From Paraniabella defluvii (GTDB lineage: Bacteria > Bacteroidota > Bacteroidia > Chitinophagales > Chitinophagaceae): a stretch of DNA of 64,000 bases. The stretch is taken from NCBI GenBank assembly GCA_019316985.1, contig CP079215.1, forward strand, positions 4,712,001-4,776,000, given 5' to 3'. The translations under genes and the position numbers were made by a program. This document shows positions 43,773-52,705 of the stretch, one piece after another. Numbering within the stretch: the first letter of the stretch is position 1; each line of letters opens with the position of its first letter. The notes beneath the pieces were generated by a model that was not told the origin of the DNA, ran no database searches, and saw nothing but the letters and a program-made list of their open reading frames with translations.

Positions 43773-46700
43773 ATGAAACAAATTGGATTCATGGGCAGAC
43801 TTCGGATTGTATATTTATGGAGTATTTTGGTAGTTGTCTTTTTCAAAAGGCCAATGCTATTGATACCACGCGCTATCGCTTTCATGTAATGCCGGAAACA
43901 TCCTATTATGGCGGCATACAAAGCATTGCCAAAGATAGCCTGGGTCGTATATGGTATACAGGACCCGATGCCGTTTTTGTTTATGATGGCAGTAGCTTTT
44001 ATCAGTTAAATGAACTGGCGTCAGCCTCCGAACCGGGCACAAAATGGCGATTTGGAATGCTGCTTCAGGATAAAGAGGGGCGCCTGTTTTTAACTACCAA
44101 TCACGGCTTGTTGCAATTTAATTACAGCCGTTTTTCTTTCGAAATGAATGTGCCGGGCAGGATCCGGTCTATTCGCCTGAACGATGACGGGAACCTGGTT
44201 ATGCTCAGGGACGACAGCCTGTTGATGTACCATCCACGGCATAAGAAGCTGCAAAGTTTTCTGCTGCCTAAAGAGGGCTATTTTGAACATGTATTGATCT
44301 CGAAGGGTTCAGTATTTTTGTCGCAGGCAGGGAAATTGATACGGTTTGATACCCATGCAAAGACATTCAGAGACTTTGCCAGGTTAGGTAGTGACAACCT
44401 TGCAAATGATGTCACGGTGTATGGTGATCTGTTTTATTTTTTAACAGGTAGAGGCGGGATCTTCGCCATAGATGGCACCGGTCATATACAACGTAATGTG
44501 CCGATACTGGCCAATGGAAACAGGTCTGTTATTGCCAAAAACTTTACCTCGACCCGCTGGGCATCATGTGGGTGGCTACACAAACGGGACTGTTTTTATA
44601 CGATCCCGCCCATGACAGCCACACCACTTTAACCATGAACCTGAGTGATGCGTATTCCTTACCTAACAATTCTATATGGACCATTTATGGTGATCCGGAT
44701 CAGGAGTCTGGTTGGGAACCTACGGCGGAAAACTGGTGTATAGCTCTCTGTATGATAAAACGGTAAGATACTTCAGGCCGGGCCCCGAATCATTGAATCA
44801 TCCTATTGTAAGCAGTTTTGCTGAAGACAGGCAGGGTAATATATGGATCGGCACGGAGGGCGGCGGGCTGAATTACTGGAACCGGCAAAGTAACAGTTTT
44901 GCATATTATTTAAAGGGGACAGCAAATGCTCCTAATTCCAATATGATCAAAAGCCTGCGCTTTGATCCCGAAAAAGACTCCTGTATATAGCTGCCTTTAA
45001 TGGAGGTATTACCAATTATGATGCGGCAACCCGGCAGTTCAGCAGCCTCGACTTTCGCAATCCTTACAGTCAGCAACCGCTTACCGTTTACGATTTTATA
45101 CAGGATGAGCAATTGGCCTGGTGGATGACCGATCCCGACAATGTATTGTTTTATAAAGCACCTGCGGAAGCCGCTGTGGGAGTGGCTTCCATAGTGGGGA
45201 CAGATAATAAGCCGCTCAGGCTGGAGATTGAAGCCCTTTACCAGGATGCGCAGAAAATGCTCCGGTTGATAACACATGACGGGTTGTTTATTGTGAACCC
45301 GGTAACCAGGAAGGTGATCAGGCACTATTACCTGAACAACCAGCCCTATGCGGTGAATAGTTTATGTTGTTACAGGAAGCATCCAACGGCGACCTTTGGC
45401 TGGGTACATTAGGTGGGGGTAAACCTGTTAAAAAGGATGGAACCTATCTTAATTTTAATAGCTCCAATGGCTTCCCGCCCAAATTGGTATTCGGTATTCT
45501 TGAAGACAGCGGATCGAAAAATATCTGGCTGAGCACCAGTGAGGGCATTTACTATTATGAACCATCAAAACAAAAGTTTAGTAAAGCGAGATTTTATAGT
45601 GACAATAGTTGCGGTTCTTTCTACATCCGCTCAGCTTATAAAACCTCAAAAGGGGAAATGCTGTTCGGCGGTACTAACGGTTCGTGATTTTTGATCCCAC
45701 GAGTATGTCTGACAACCGCCAACGCCCCAAAGTATTTTTCACCGGTTTTCTTGTTAACAATTTAAAGGTTACGGCTGGATCAGCGCATTCTCCATTGTCA
45801 AAAGATATCTCCGGTCTTTCTAATAACAAAGATGAATATATTAACCTGGCCAGCAGTCAATCCAACATAGAGATCCGGTTTTCTTCCAACAGCTACCTGG
45901 AAGCCGAAAAGAACCAATTCACTTACCGTATGCGGGGCTTTCAGATGAGTGGCAGCTATTAAACCGCAAACAAAATGCTGTTCAGTTTTTCGATCTGCCC
46001 GCCGGCAACTATGTGTTTGAAGTAAAAGCCTCCAATAATGATGGTATATGGGGTGCTGATATATCAAGACTTTATATACATGTCGATCCGCCATTTTTTC
46101 TTTCCTGGTGGGCTTACCTTTTATATAGTCTTATAGTTGTTGTCCTGCTTTTCTTCGTGATCAGGTACTACACCAATAAAAAGATGTTCAAGGAAAGGCT
46201 GGCTTTGGAAGCTATAAAGGAGCAAAACATGAAAGAGCTGAACCAGGCACGTACCAATTTCTTCACCAATATTTCCCATGATTTAAAAACACCATTGACA
46301 CTGGTGCTGGATCCTTTGAAGCAATTGAAAGAGACCCTGGGTGCCAATGATAAAACGGCTTCGTATATGCAGGTGATTGAAAAGAATGTAACCCGTATAC
46401 AAAGAATGATCAGCCAGCTGCTCAGGTTCAGGGAAATTGAAAGCCAGAAAATTACCCTGAATCCACAGGTGGCTGACTTTATTGGTTTTGTTAAAGATGT
46501 ATTTGGCCTATTTGAGCTATATGCCAACCGGAAGGAAATTGAAACTGATATGGCTGCCCATCAGTCGCAGTTGCTGGTTGCTTTTGATTTTGATATCATC
46601 GAAAAGATATTGACGAATCTTTTTTCCAATGCTTTGAAATATACACCCAGTAAAGGTTATGTAGGTGTTCGTGTTTATGAGTCTACCCCGGAAGAGTTGA

Positions 46701-47863
46701 ACCGCTTAGCCCGTGAAGTAGACCAAAAGGAAAAGGAATATATTTCAGTAGAAGTGTTGAATACGGGTGATAATTTTTCTGAAGAGCAGATCGCCACGCT
46801 GTTTACATCGTTTAACCGTTTGTCTGCAAGACGCCCCACCTTTGAAGAAAGCTCCGGTCTGGGACTTGCTATAGTAAAGGAACTGGTAGATACCCTGGGT
46901 GGGACCATATGGATGGTGAATAAAATGAATAAGGTTTCGTTTACCATTTTACTGCCTTTCAAAAGAGAGGCGAATCCGGGACAAGTAGGTGGAACGGTTT
47001 ATGATTATACCATATCTGAATTAGACGACATGATGCTGGAAGCGGCGGCGCCGGATAGTACCGGTAAAAATGCCAGGAAGGCCAACAGTGTTTTGTTGAT
47101 AGAGGATGATCCGTCCCTAAGGGCTTATCTGGAACAAAGACTTTCTGAAAAGTATAATGTTTATACGGCAAGCGATGGAACCGAAGGACTTACCAAAGCA
47201 GAAAAGATCTATCCGCAGCTGATCATCACTGATTTAATGATGCCGGGCTTTAACGGCTTTGAAGTGTGCCGCCGTCTTCGGCAAAACTTTAAAACCAGTC
47301 ATATTCCAATCGTCATGATTTCGGGTAAGGGAGATGACAATCAGAATAAGGTGAAAGCACTGGAAACGGGGGCCACTGTGTTTATCGATAAGCCTTTTGA
47401 TGTAAATTATCTCCTGCAGCAAACAGAAACGATATTAAAGAGCCAGCAGGAATTAAAAGAGAAATACAGCAAAAGATTTTTAGTAGATCCTTCCAATGTT
47501 ACCATTTCTTCAATGGATGAAGAACTGCTTACCAAAGCCATGAAATTTATTGAGGAGAATATGGATAATCCCGACTATTCAGTTGAACGCTTTGTTTCTG
47601 ATATGAATGTGGGCAGAACAATCCTTTATCAAAAGATCAATGATATCGTGGGCATGTCGATCAAAGAGTTTATTATGAATATCAGGTTGAAACGAAGTGC
47701 TTACCTGCTTCAGCATTCCGACGCTACAATAGCTGAAATTGCGTATCAGACGGGCTTTAACAATGCCAAATATTTCAGTATCTGTTTTAAAAAGCAGTTT
47801 GAAATGAGTCCATCCGAATTCAGAAAGCAAGCTGCTTCGGAAAGCCCGCAGGCTAATACATAA
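43773..47863 (+). CDS. Hybrid two-component system sensor/regulator (HTCS; N-terminal half frameshifted)
   Basis: About 1,363 residues, typical for an HTCS. The periplasmic part has two-component regulator propeller repeats (DSLGRIWYTGPDAVFVYDG, EDRQGNIWIGTEGGGLNYW, GDLWLGTLGGG, KNIWLSTSEGIYYYE) and a Y_Y_Y-type beta domain, then one membrane helix (~residues 778-800). Inside: HisKA with NFFTNISHDLKTPLTL (His ~836), HATPase with NLFSNALKYTPS and SGLGLAIVKEL, a receiver with VLLIEDDPSLRAYL and ITDLMMPGFNGFE (phospho-Asp ~1153), and an AraC domain ending IAEIAYQTGFNNAKYFSICF. All catalytic residues look present. Breaks near 43855, 44560, 44712, 44988, 45370, 45417, 45688 and 45960 lie only in the sensor half. 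It probably senses a PUL oligosaccharide and activates the locus. Confidence 0.93.
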
Positions 47864-47987
47864 GCCGTATAAATGAAAGGCGCGATTGCTGCGCTGATTA
47901 TCGGTCGCTCATTCCCATTAATTTTGCTGATCAATAAAGTGATTGTTGGCAAATGAAAATGATTATGAGTAGTACAACTTCAAAAAA

Positions 47988-49117
47988 ATGAGTATCACAA
48001 AGGACTGGCATTTGTCCCGGGTACAGCAGGTGGCCGATACTGTCAAAAAGAAATAATAAAAGGGGACTGAGAAAAGATGATCAGCTTCCGTCTATAAATG
48101 ATTTCAGCAGAACTTATAGTGTGGCACGAGATACGGTAGAGAAAGCCTACCGGATATTAAAAGATGAAAGATATATAGTGTCTGTTAAAGGGCGGGGCTA
48201 TTTTGTAAAAGGAATACCTGCTAAGAAACTTAAGGTATTACTGGTTATGAACAAGATCAGCGACTATAAAAAAATGTTTATAACAGCTTTGTAAAAACCT
48301 TGGGGGACAAAGCGCTGGTAGATCTGCAGATCCATCATTACCGCTTCGATATTCTAAGAGATATTATCGAAAGCCGGATGACGCAATACGATCATATTGT
48401 AATAATGCCGCATTTTACACATGATACAGATCCTAAAAAGTGCTTGCATTGCTTAAAAGTATTCCTTCGGGCAAGCTGACTATCCTGGATAAGAGAGTAG
48501 CCGGGCTGGATCACCCGGCGGAAATATGCCAGGATTTTGAAAACGATATTTTTGATGCTTTGATGTCTCAGCATCGATTGCTGGAAAAATATAATAACCT
48601 GGTGGTGATTCTTCGGGAAGATGAATTTCATCCCCGGGAAATAATAAAAGGAATAAAAAGGTTTTGCCGCAAGCATCAGAAAAACTTTAAAGTAGCCGCC
48701 GGGGCAGAGGAGCTCACATTGCGGCCTGCTACACTTTATATAGAGACTTCCGAGTCAGACCTCGCCCATCTTATTAAAAAGGCCAAAGAGTTGGGTCTTA
48801 AGCTGGGAAAAGATATAGGAATTATTTCCTTTAATGAAACGGTTCTAAAAGATCTGTTGCAGGTTACTGTAGTTACTACCGATTTTGATAAGATGGGTGA
48901 AGCTGCCGCTACCTGTCTTTTGAAGAACGACCGGCAGAAAATAAAAGTGCCGTTTAATTTTGTTAAGAAAAACAGTCTAGTCTGCTCCGGCCAATGCTGT
49001 ATTAGGCAGGCTTTGCCGCTATTGAAAAAATGGTGTATTTTCCGTCTTAACTTCTTGGCATGGCCGGGTGCCAGGCACGGTGCTGTAGGGGTAAACCATC
49101 TGCATGTACATGAGTAA
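47988..49117 (+). CDS. GntR-type regulator with LacI-like sensor domain (frameshifted)
   Basis: About 370 residues. Starting MSITKDWHLSRVQQVADTV, the winged helix is recovered across two indels near 48045 and 48060 as DDQLPSINDFSRTYSVARDT, VEKAYRILKDERYIVSVKGR and GYFVKG, a classical GntR helix-turn-helix. From residue ~80 the C-terminal part resembles a periplasmic-binding-protein sensor (LKVLLVMNKISDYKK, NLVVILREDEFHPREIIKGI, IGIISFNETVLKDLLQVTVV, FDKMGEAAATCLL). Such GntR/LacI hybrids are common sugar-responsive regulators in Bacteroidota. Further breaks lie near 48275 and 48437. The true end is uncertain: homologous chains usually stop just after a segment like PFNFVKKNSL (near 48985), so the ~40 terminal residues may be out of frame. 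Directly behind the HTCS gene. Confidence 0.7.
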
Positions 49118-49236
49118 TGCATAGCCTTCATACCGGCGGCTCTGATGCCAATCCTTTAGCAGGCAAAAAGTTGTCTTTCTCCTTCATACCTACCGCGCCC
49201 CTTAAAGCTGGCGGCCTATAACGGTAGGCAGCCTGT

Positions 49237-49776
49237 TTACTTTAAACCTTTAACAATATCCTCCATCTCGCGAAGCCGGCGTTGCAATAAAGGAAGCCTT
49301 TCCGACGCCCACTGCCGTATTAATGCATCTTTTCCTTCAGTAGCTTCCTTTTGGTACTGGTCTATTTTGTTTTTATATCCTTCGATAAGGTGATTAGTAT
49401 ACGCGCGGTCAAAATTGTCTTTATGTTTATGAGCTACCATTTGATAGGTTCTCCTGTACGCCTTGCTATAGGAGGTAGGCAGGTTTACAGATCGCTTTAC
49501 TGCAATAGTCTTGAGATGTTCCATGTCATCTATAAAGTCTGATTCCACCTTTTTCCCAATTGTTGTATACTTTTTTTCCAGGGCTTTCCCCTGCGCCAGC
49601 TGGGCCAGGTGTATCTCAAGCAGACAGCCTTGACCAATTTCTCCAATGAAGGCAATATCACTTTTTACAGGCGATTGTTCAAACTCCTGTTTGTTTTTTT
49701 GAATGCTTTCCGGACTGTTGGAATTTTCGCAGGATAAGAGCACACTTAAGGCTGCTATTATAAAAATATTTTTCAT
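49237..49776 (-). CDS. DUF4142-family lipoprotein
   Basis: An intact 179-residue protein. MKNIFIIAALSVLLSCENSN has a lipobox ending in Cys16. The DUF4142 ferritin-like pattern follows: IAFIGEIGQGCLLEIHLAQL AQGKAL, a helix with VESDFIDDMEHLKTIAVKRS, and NHLIEGYKNKIDQYQKEATE. DUF4142 proteins are predicted four-helix bundles of unknown function, often secreted or lipid-anchored and abundant in Chitinophagaceae. The gene lies on the strand opposite to the PUL and marks the right edge of that locus. Confidence 0.75.
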   Translation of the reverse strand: MKNIFIIAALSVLLSCENSNSPESIQKNKQEFEQSPVKSDIAFIGEIGQGCLLEIHLAQLAQGKALEKKYTTIGKKVESDFIDDMEHLKTIAVKRSVNLPTSYSKAYRRTYQMVAHKHKDNFDRAYTNHLIEGYKNKIDQYQKEATEGKDALIRQWASERLPLLQRRLREMEDIVKGLK

Positions 49777-50037
49777 ATTATATAATTGTATAAAGGTTTA
49801 GATACTATAGAGTGAACACAACCCCGTGCCGGGTCTCCATAGATGTGACCGATGCTGCCTGGTACTGGTTATTCTGCCTGCTACTGCAGGAAAGAACAGG
49901 AATCGGGTAAGTGCTCATGGGGCAGAATGGGTAGCGGGGTCAACAGTATGTGGAACCGCTATTCTATTTTTGATTTTTTGCTTCAATTGGTATACTCCTT
50001 GTGTTTATTGTAATTGTAACCTTAAAAATCTTATACT

Positions 50038-50366
50038 ATGACACAGATGATAATACCCTGGAGATGCAGGTGCGCCTGGATTATGAACGGAAGGAATGGC
50101 CTCCGCTGGTACGCGAGCTAAGGCCTATTATATGGGAAGAAGGCCCGAGTTACTGCTGTCTTCTTGGACCGGATTTCAGGGACGGTATTTTGGGCTATGG
50201 CCCAACCATCGAAGAAGCTGTAGCCGATTGGGAACGGCATGTACAGGAACGGCTGGCGCACCACGAACCGGGCGATGAGATCGCAGCATTTATTGAAGAA
50301 ACGCTTAAAGTACCCGGCGTTAAAGGCGGGAACACGGATCGCAGGGCCAGCCGTTACCAGGCTTAG
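50038..50366 (+). CDS. Small acidic protein, paralogue A of a tandem pair (one frameshift)
   Basis: About 110 residues. Starting at the ATG at 50038 and adding one C near 50058 gives MTQMIIPLEMQVRLDYERKE, which aligns from the first residue with the protein at 50759 (MQQMEIPGNRVVEINYEND). Shared core: ELRPIIW / DLRPVVW, YCCLLGPDFRDGILGYG / YSCLLGPDPQEGIIGTG, and AVADWERHVQERL / ALADWEQQLKERV. The beta-beta-beta-alpha pattern with a G-x-G turn and a helix resembles HicB-like antitoxin folds, but I see no DNA-binding tail and no HicA partner. Function unknown. It is divergent from the DUF4142 gene. Confidence 0.55.
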
Positions 50367-50382
50367 CATGGATTTATATTTA

Positions 50383-50632
50383 TCAGCTTGCTTTTCCTTT
50401 ATGATCCCAGTGATCCTTAATGACCAGGCCATCCTGTTTCACCAATCGCCTAGCAAACCGGTCGCCCTTTATTGTTCCGTCATCCTGCCTCTTTCCCAAA
50501 AAAAAGCAGGACCGGTAAGCCCTCTTCATCTGTTTTAAAAGACAGATCATAATTGCCAAAAGTCTTTTCTATCAGGCTTAAAGGTGGATAGCGCTTTTGT
50601 AATATTTTCAGGATAGGTGGTCCGAGTTTCAT
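50383..50632 (-). CDS. Small conserved hypothetical protein (one frameshift)
   Basis: From the ATG at 50632 the frame reads MKLGPPILKILQKRYPPLSL and IEKTFGNYDLSFKTDEEGLP. A T8 run near 50505 must be T7 to continue as VLLFLGKRQDDGTIKGDRFA and end DGLVIKDHWDHKGKAS, about 82 residues. The sequence has natural composition, and I recall similar short proteins ending in KDHWD-K-KGK in Chitinophagaceae, without known function. It is inserted between the two paralogous small genes and read in the opposite direction. It overlaps no other convincing frame. Confidence 0.5.
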
Positions 50633-50758
50633 TGTATATAATTGTGATGTCAGGAATATGCTCTATTCAGAATCACAAAGCGTGCCTTTTTGGGGATGGT
50701 GGAAAAATGCGTTGTTGGTGGCCATTGAAAAATAGGAGCAAAGAATAAAAATTTTACC

Positions 50759-51055
50759 ATGCAACAAATGGAAATACCTGGAAACAGGGTGGTTGAAATC
50801 AATTATGAAAATGATGATTTGTCCAGGCTGGCTAAAGATCTGCGACCAGTGGTTTGGGTAGATGAACAAGGGTATAGCTGTCTTTTAGGGCCTGATCCGC
50901 AGGAAGGTATAATCGGCACCGGTAGCAGTGTAGCAGCCGCTTTGGCTGATTGGGAGCAACAATTGAAAGAAAGGGTAAGGACCGCGGGAGCTTCTGACGA
51001 ATTGGCTCAATACGTTATTGATACCTTGCGGATTTCAAAAGATGATGTATGGTAG
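50759..51055 (+). CDS. Small acidic protein, paralogue B of a tandem pair
   Basis: An intact 98-residue protein (MQQMEIPGNRVVEINYENDD). Strands around VVEINYE, VVWVDEQGYSCLLG and GIIGTGSSVAAALADWEQQL are followed by a helix and the acidic end ASDELAQYVIDTLRISKDDV. It aligns along its whole length with the gene at 50038, so the pair arose by duplication and the gene between them was either already there or came later. The fold hint (HicB-like) is weak. The downstream tiny lipoprotein gene begins 41 bases later and may be co-transcribed. Confidence 0.6.
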   Translation: MQQMEIPGNRVVEINYENDDLSRLAKDLRPVVWVDEQGYSCLLGPDPQEGIIGTGSSVAAALADWEQQLKERVRTAGASDELAQYVIDTLRISKDDVW

Positions 51056-51096
51056 CTCAATAAAATAATATCCTGGAATTTTATAAAATTTAAAGT

Positions 51097-51279
51097 ATGA
51101 AAAGATTAATGATAATAGCTTTTTCAGTGTGGTTTTGCAGTTGCGGCAATGAGGGCGGAGGAAATAAACCCCAGTTTGTGGATAGCAATAATACCAAAAT
51201 CAGGGACGGCCGCACCGGGCCTATTGCTGACAGTGTCTGGAGCGGTAAAGATAATGATGGAGATACTATAGCAGAGTAG
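51097..51279 (+). CDS. Tiny lipoprotein, 60 residues
   Basis: MKRLMIIAFSVWFCSCGNEG has a hydrophobic leader and a lipobox-like FCSCG, so the mature product would be a ~45-residue lipid-anchored peptide rich in Gly, Asp and Asn (DSVWSGKDNDGDTIAE). No enzyme motif fits. An acidic DNDGD stretch resembles a calcium loop but is short. The frame is intact and follows the paralogue B gene on the same strand. Function unknown. Confidence 0.5.
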   Translation: MKRLMIIAFSVWFCSCGNEGGGNKPQFVDSNNTKIRDGRTGPIADSVWSGKDNDGDTIAE

Positions 51280-51334
51280 ATCTGTTGGTTTGCCGCTGTA
51301 TATATTAAGATTACGCGCTATCACAAATGGGACA

Positions 51335-52099
51335 CTAAGGTAGTCTGAAAGCGATCCCTCCTGCAGCAAACTGATTGGGCTCATTATATCCAACACTTGA
51401 GCCCGCAGATAAATAAATCTGTACATGGTTTCCCAGCTGGTAAGTAAGACCACCGCCTATATTGTTATGCCCGGATTTACCGACGCCGTACTGTGCATAG
51501 TACTCCAGGAATACCTCTAACGGATCGCTAATATGATAATGCAAAGATCCGTTAGCTAACCAAACCCATTGTGTTGAAAAAGTTTCCTGCTGCCCACCGG
51601 CATTATATTCGAGTTTCCATTTAGGAGATAATTTATTCTCAAAGGCCATTAACAGGATGGGCGACCAGTGCTCACGTTGACGGGATGATTTAGAAGTTAT
51701 GGGCAGGCAAAGCTGGCCTATGAAAGTCATATCCGGTAGCCAGCTATGATCTTTTACCAATGATATTTTAGAACCGATACCCAGCGGCATGGTACTTTGC
51801 ACCGTCTGATCGAAATAGGTATCCCGGTTCTTTCCCTCTTCTAAAAGCGCACGTAATTCTACGCGGTCAGATACTCCTATACGCAGCAGTACCTGTCCGA
51901 TAGCGGAGGAAGCCTCCTGATGATACCGGTTCAGTAACAGGGCAGTTTCAAGCTGTATGCTGCCTTTGTCTACTAAGGAAGCTTCCTCTGTTTCGTCGGG
52001 TAAATCTACATTCATCTCGGAGGGCGCTGCAGGTTGGTTTTGAGCGCTTACACCTAAGTGAAAAATAACGATTGCAATAAATAGAAGTGTTTGTTTCAA
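51335..52099 (-). CDS. Outer membrane beta-barrel protein, Phenol_MetA_deg-like transporter
   Basis: An intact 254-residue protein. It begins at a TTG (52099) giving MKQTLLFIAIVIFHLGVSAQ, a good signal peptide, so either a TTG start or a miscalled ATG is used. The barrel pattern includes GSIQLETALLLNRYHQ, GQVLLRIGVSDRVELRALLE, STMPLGIGSKISLVKD, YNAGGQQETFSTQWVWLANG, GLTYQLGNHVQIYLSAGSSV and the terminal FAAGGIAFRLP with aromatic end. This is the MetA-pathway (PF13557) family, an outer membrane barrel thought to pass hydrophobic compounds. Substrate unknown. It is divergent from the sulfur-linked SusCD locus, with ~190 bases to that promoter. Confidence 0.72.
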   Translation of the reverse strand: MKQTLLFIAIVIFHLGVSAQNQPAAPSEMNVDLPDETEEASLVDKGSIQLETALLLNRYHQEASSAIGQVLLRIGVSDRVELRALLEEGKNRDTYFDQTVQSTMPLGIGSKISLVKDHSWLPDMTFIGQLCLPITSKSSRQREHWSPILLMAFENKLSPKWKLEYNAGGQQETFSTQWVWLANGSLHYHISDPLEVFLEYYAQYGVGKSGHNNIGGGLTYQLGNHVQIYLSAGSSVGYNEPNQFAAGGIAFRLP

Positions 52100-52290
52100 G
52101 ATGTGTTTTCAAAAGCATAAAGCTTAAACCATGCCACATTCTTGCAAATATGTAAGTGCATTTTAAACTCTTATTAAGAAGCGGATACAAAAATAAAGTC
52201 TCTCATTGTATACGATAAGTTCTGAAACCCTGTAACAATGCGTGTTCCGGAATTTTTAAGCGAAACTGGAAGAAGTGTAGCAAAAGATCG

Positions 52291-52316
52291 TATATTTGTC
52301 TATCATTTAAGTGGAC
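52291..52316 (+). promoter_or_regulatory. Promoter box and overlapping dyad of the SusCD-3 operon
   Basis: TATATTTG (52291-52298) matches the Bacteroidota -7 box TAnnTTTG exactly. Immediately overlapping it is the imperfect palindrome GTCTATCATTTAAGTGGAC (52298-52316), GTCTA against TGGAC around a 9-base core, placed at the expected transcription start. That is where a repressor would block initiation. No clear -33 TTG is present. The next element is the 40-codon leader ORF at 52364, giving a leader of about 60 bases. Confidence 0.45.
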
Positions 52317-52363
52317 TAATGTTGTCAACCACCGGCAGCAGACCATCTAAACTAAAAAACAAC

Positions 52364-52486
52364 ATGAATAGTTTGAAGATCCCTGCAACCTGCTTGCAAG
52401 AATGTACTATTAATTATGAGGTGGATATAGTGTTTGAAATACCGCTTTCGGGCGATTCTATTTCACATTGTTGTTGTTCCCGTTGA
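52364..52486 (+). CDS. Cys-rich leader peptide ORF upstream of susC-3
   Basis: A 40-codon ORF from the ATG at 52364, preceded by an A-rich tract (AAACTAAAAAACAAC) like other Bacteroidota starts. It encodes MNSLKIPATCLQECTINYEV and continues to end DSISHCCCSR directly before TGA. Five Cys occur in 40 residues; three are consecutive TGT codons four residues from the stop. Runs of Cys codons in short upstream ORFs act as cysteine-responsive attenuators in mycobacteria. Here the downstream operon ends in a YeiH-type sulfate exporter, which fits sulfur control. The 220 bases to susC contain a GC-rich stem (GCGGC 52620, ACCC 52634, GGGT 52643, GCCGC 52648). Expression and function are inference. 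Confidence 0.4.
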   Translation: MNSLKIPATCLQECTINYEVDIVFEIPLSGDSISHCCCSR

Positions 52487-52705
52487 GTGTAGATCATCCT
52501 GTTTACATTCCTTCACTTCAGTTACATATAGTTTTTAGCTATGGTAAAAGTAGTCATCGTGCTGTGACCCCGTAATGGTTACAACCTAGTCTTCTTTTAC
52601 TGTCAGCGTTTGTTATGCTGCGGCTTTTATGCTACCCGGCAGGGGTGGCCGCGGTTCAGGTATGCTATTGTCTTAGGTAATAGCCGATATAAAAATTACA
52701 AATAA

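Noticed and set aside
49826..50041. 71-codon ORF with several Cys
   Set aside because: Unnatural composition; it overlaps the start region of the paralogue A gene and has no conserved features.
52238..52486. 82-residue reading of the ORF containing the Cys leader
   Set aside because: The extended start lies upstream of the promoter box and dyad at 52291-52316, so the longer product would not be made from that promoter; the ATG at 52364 is preferred.
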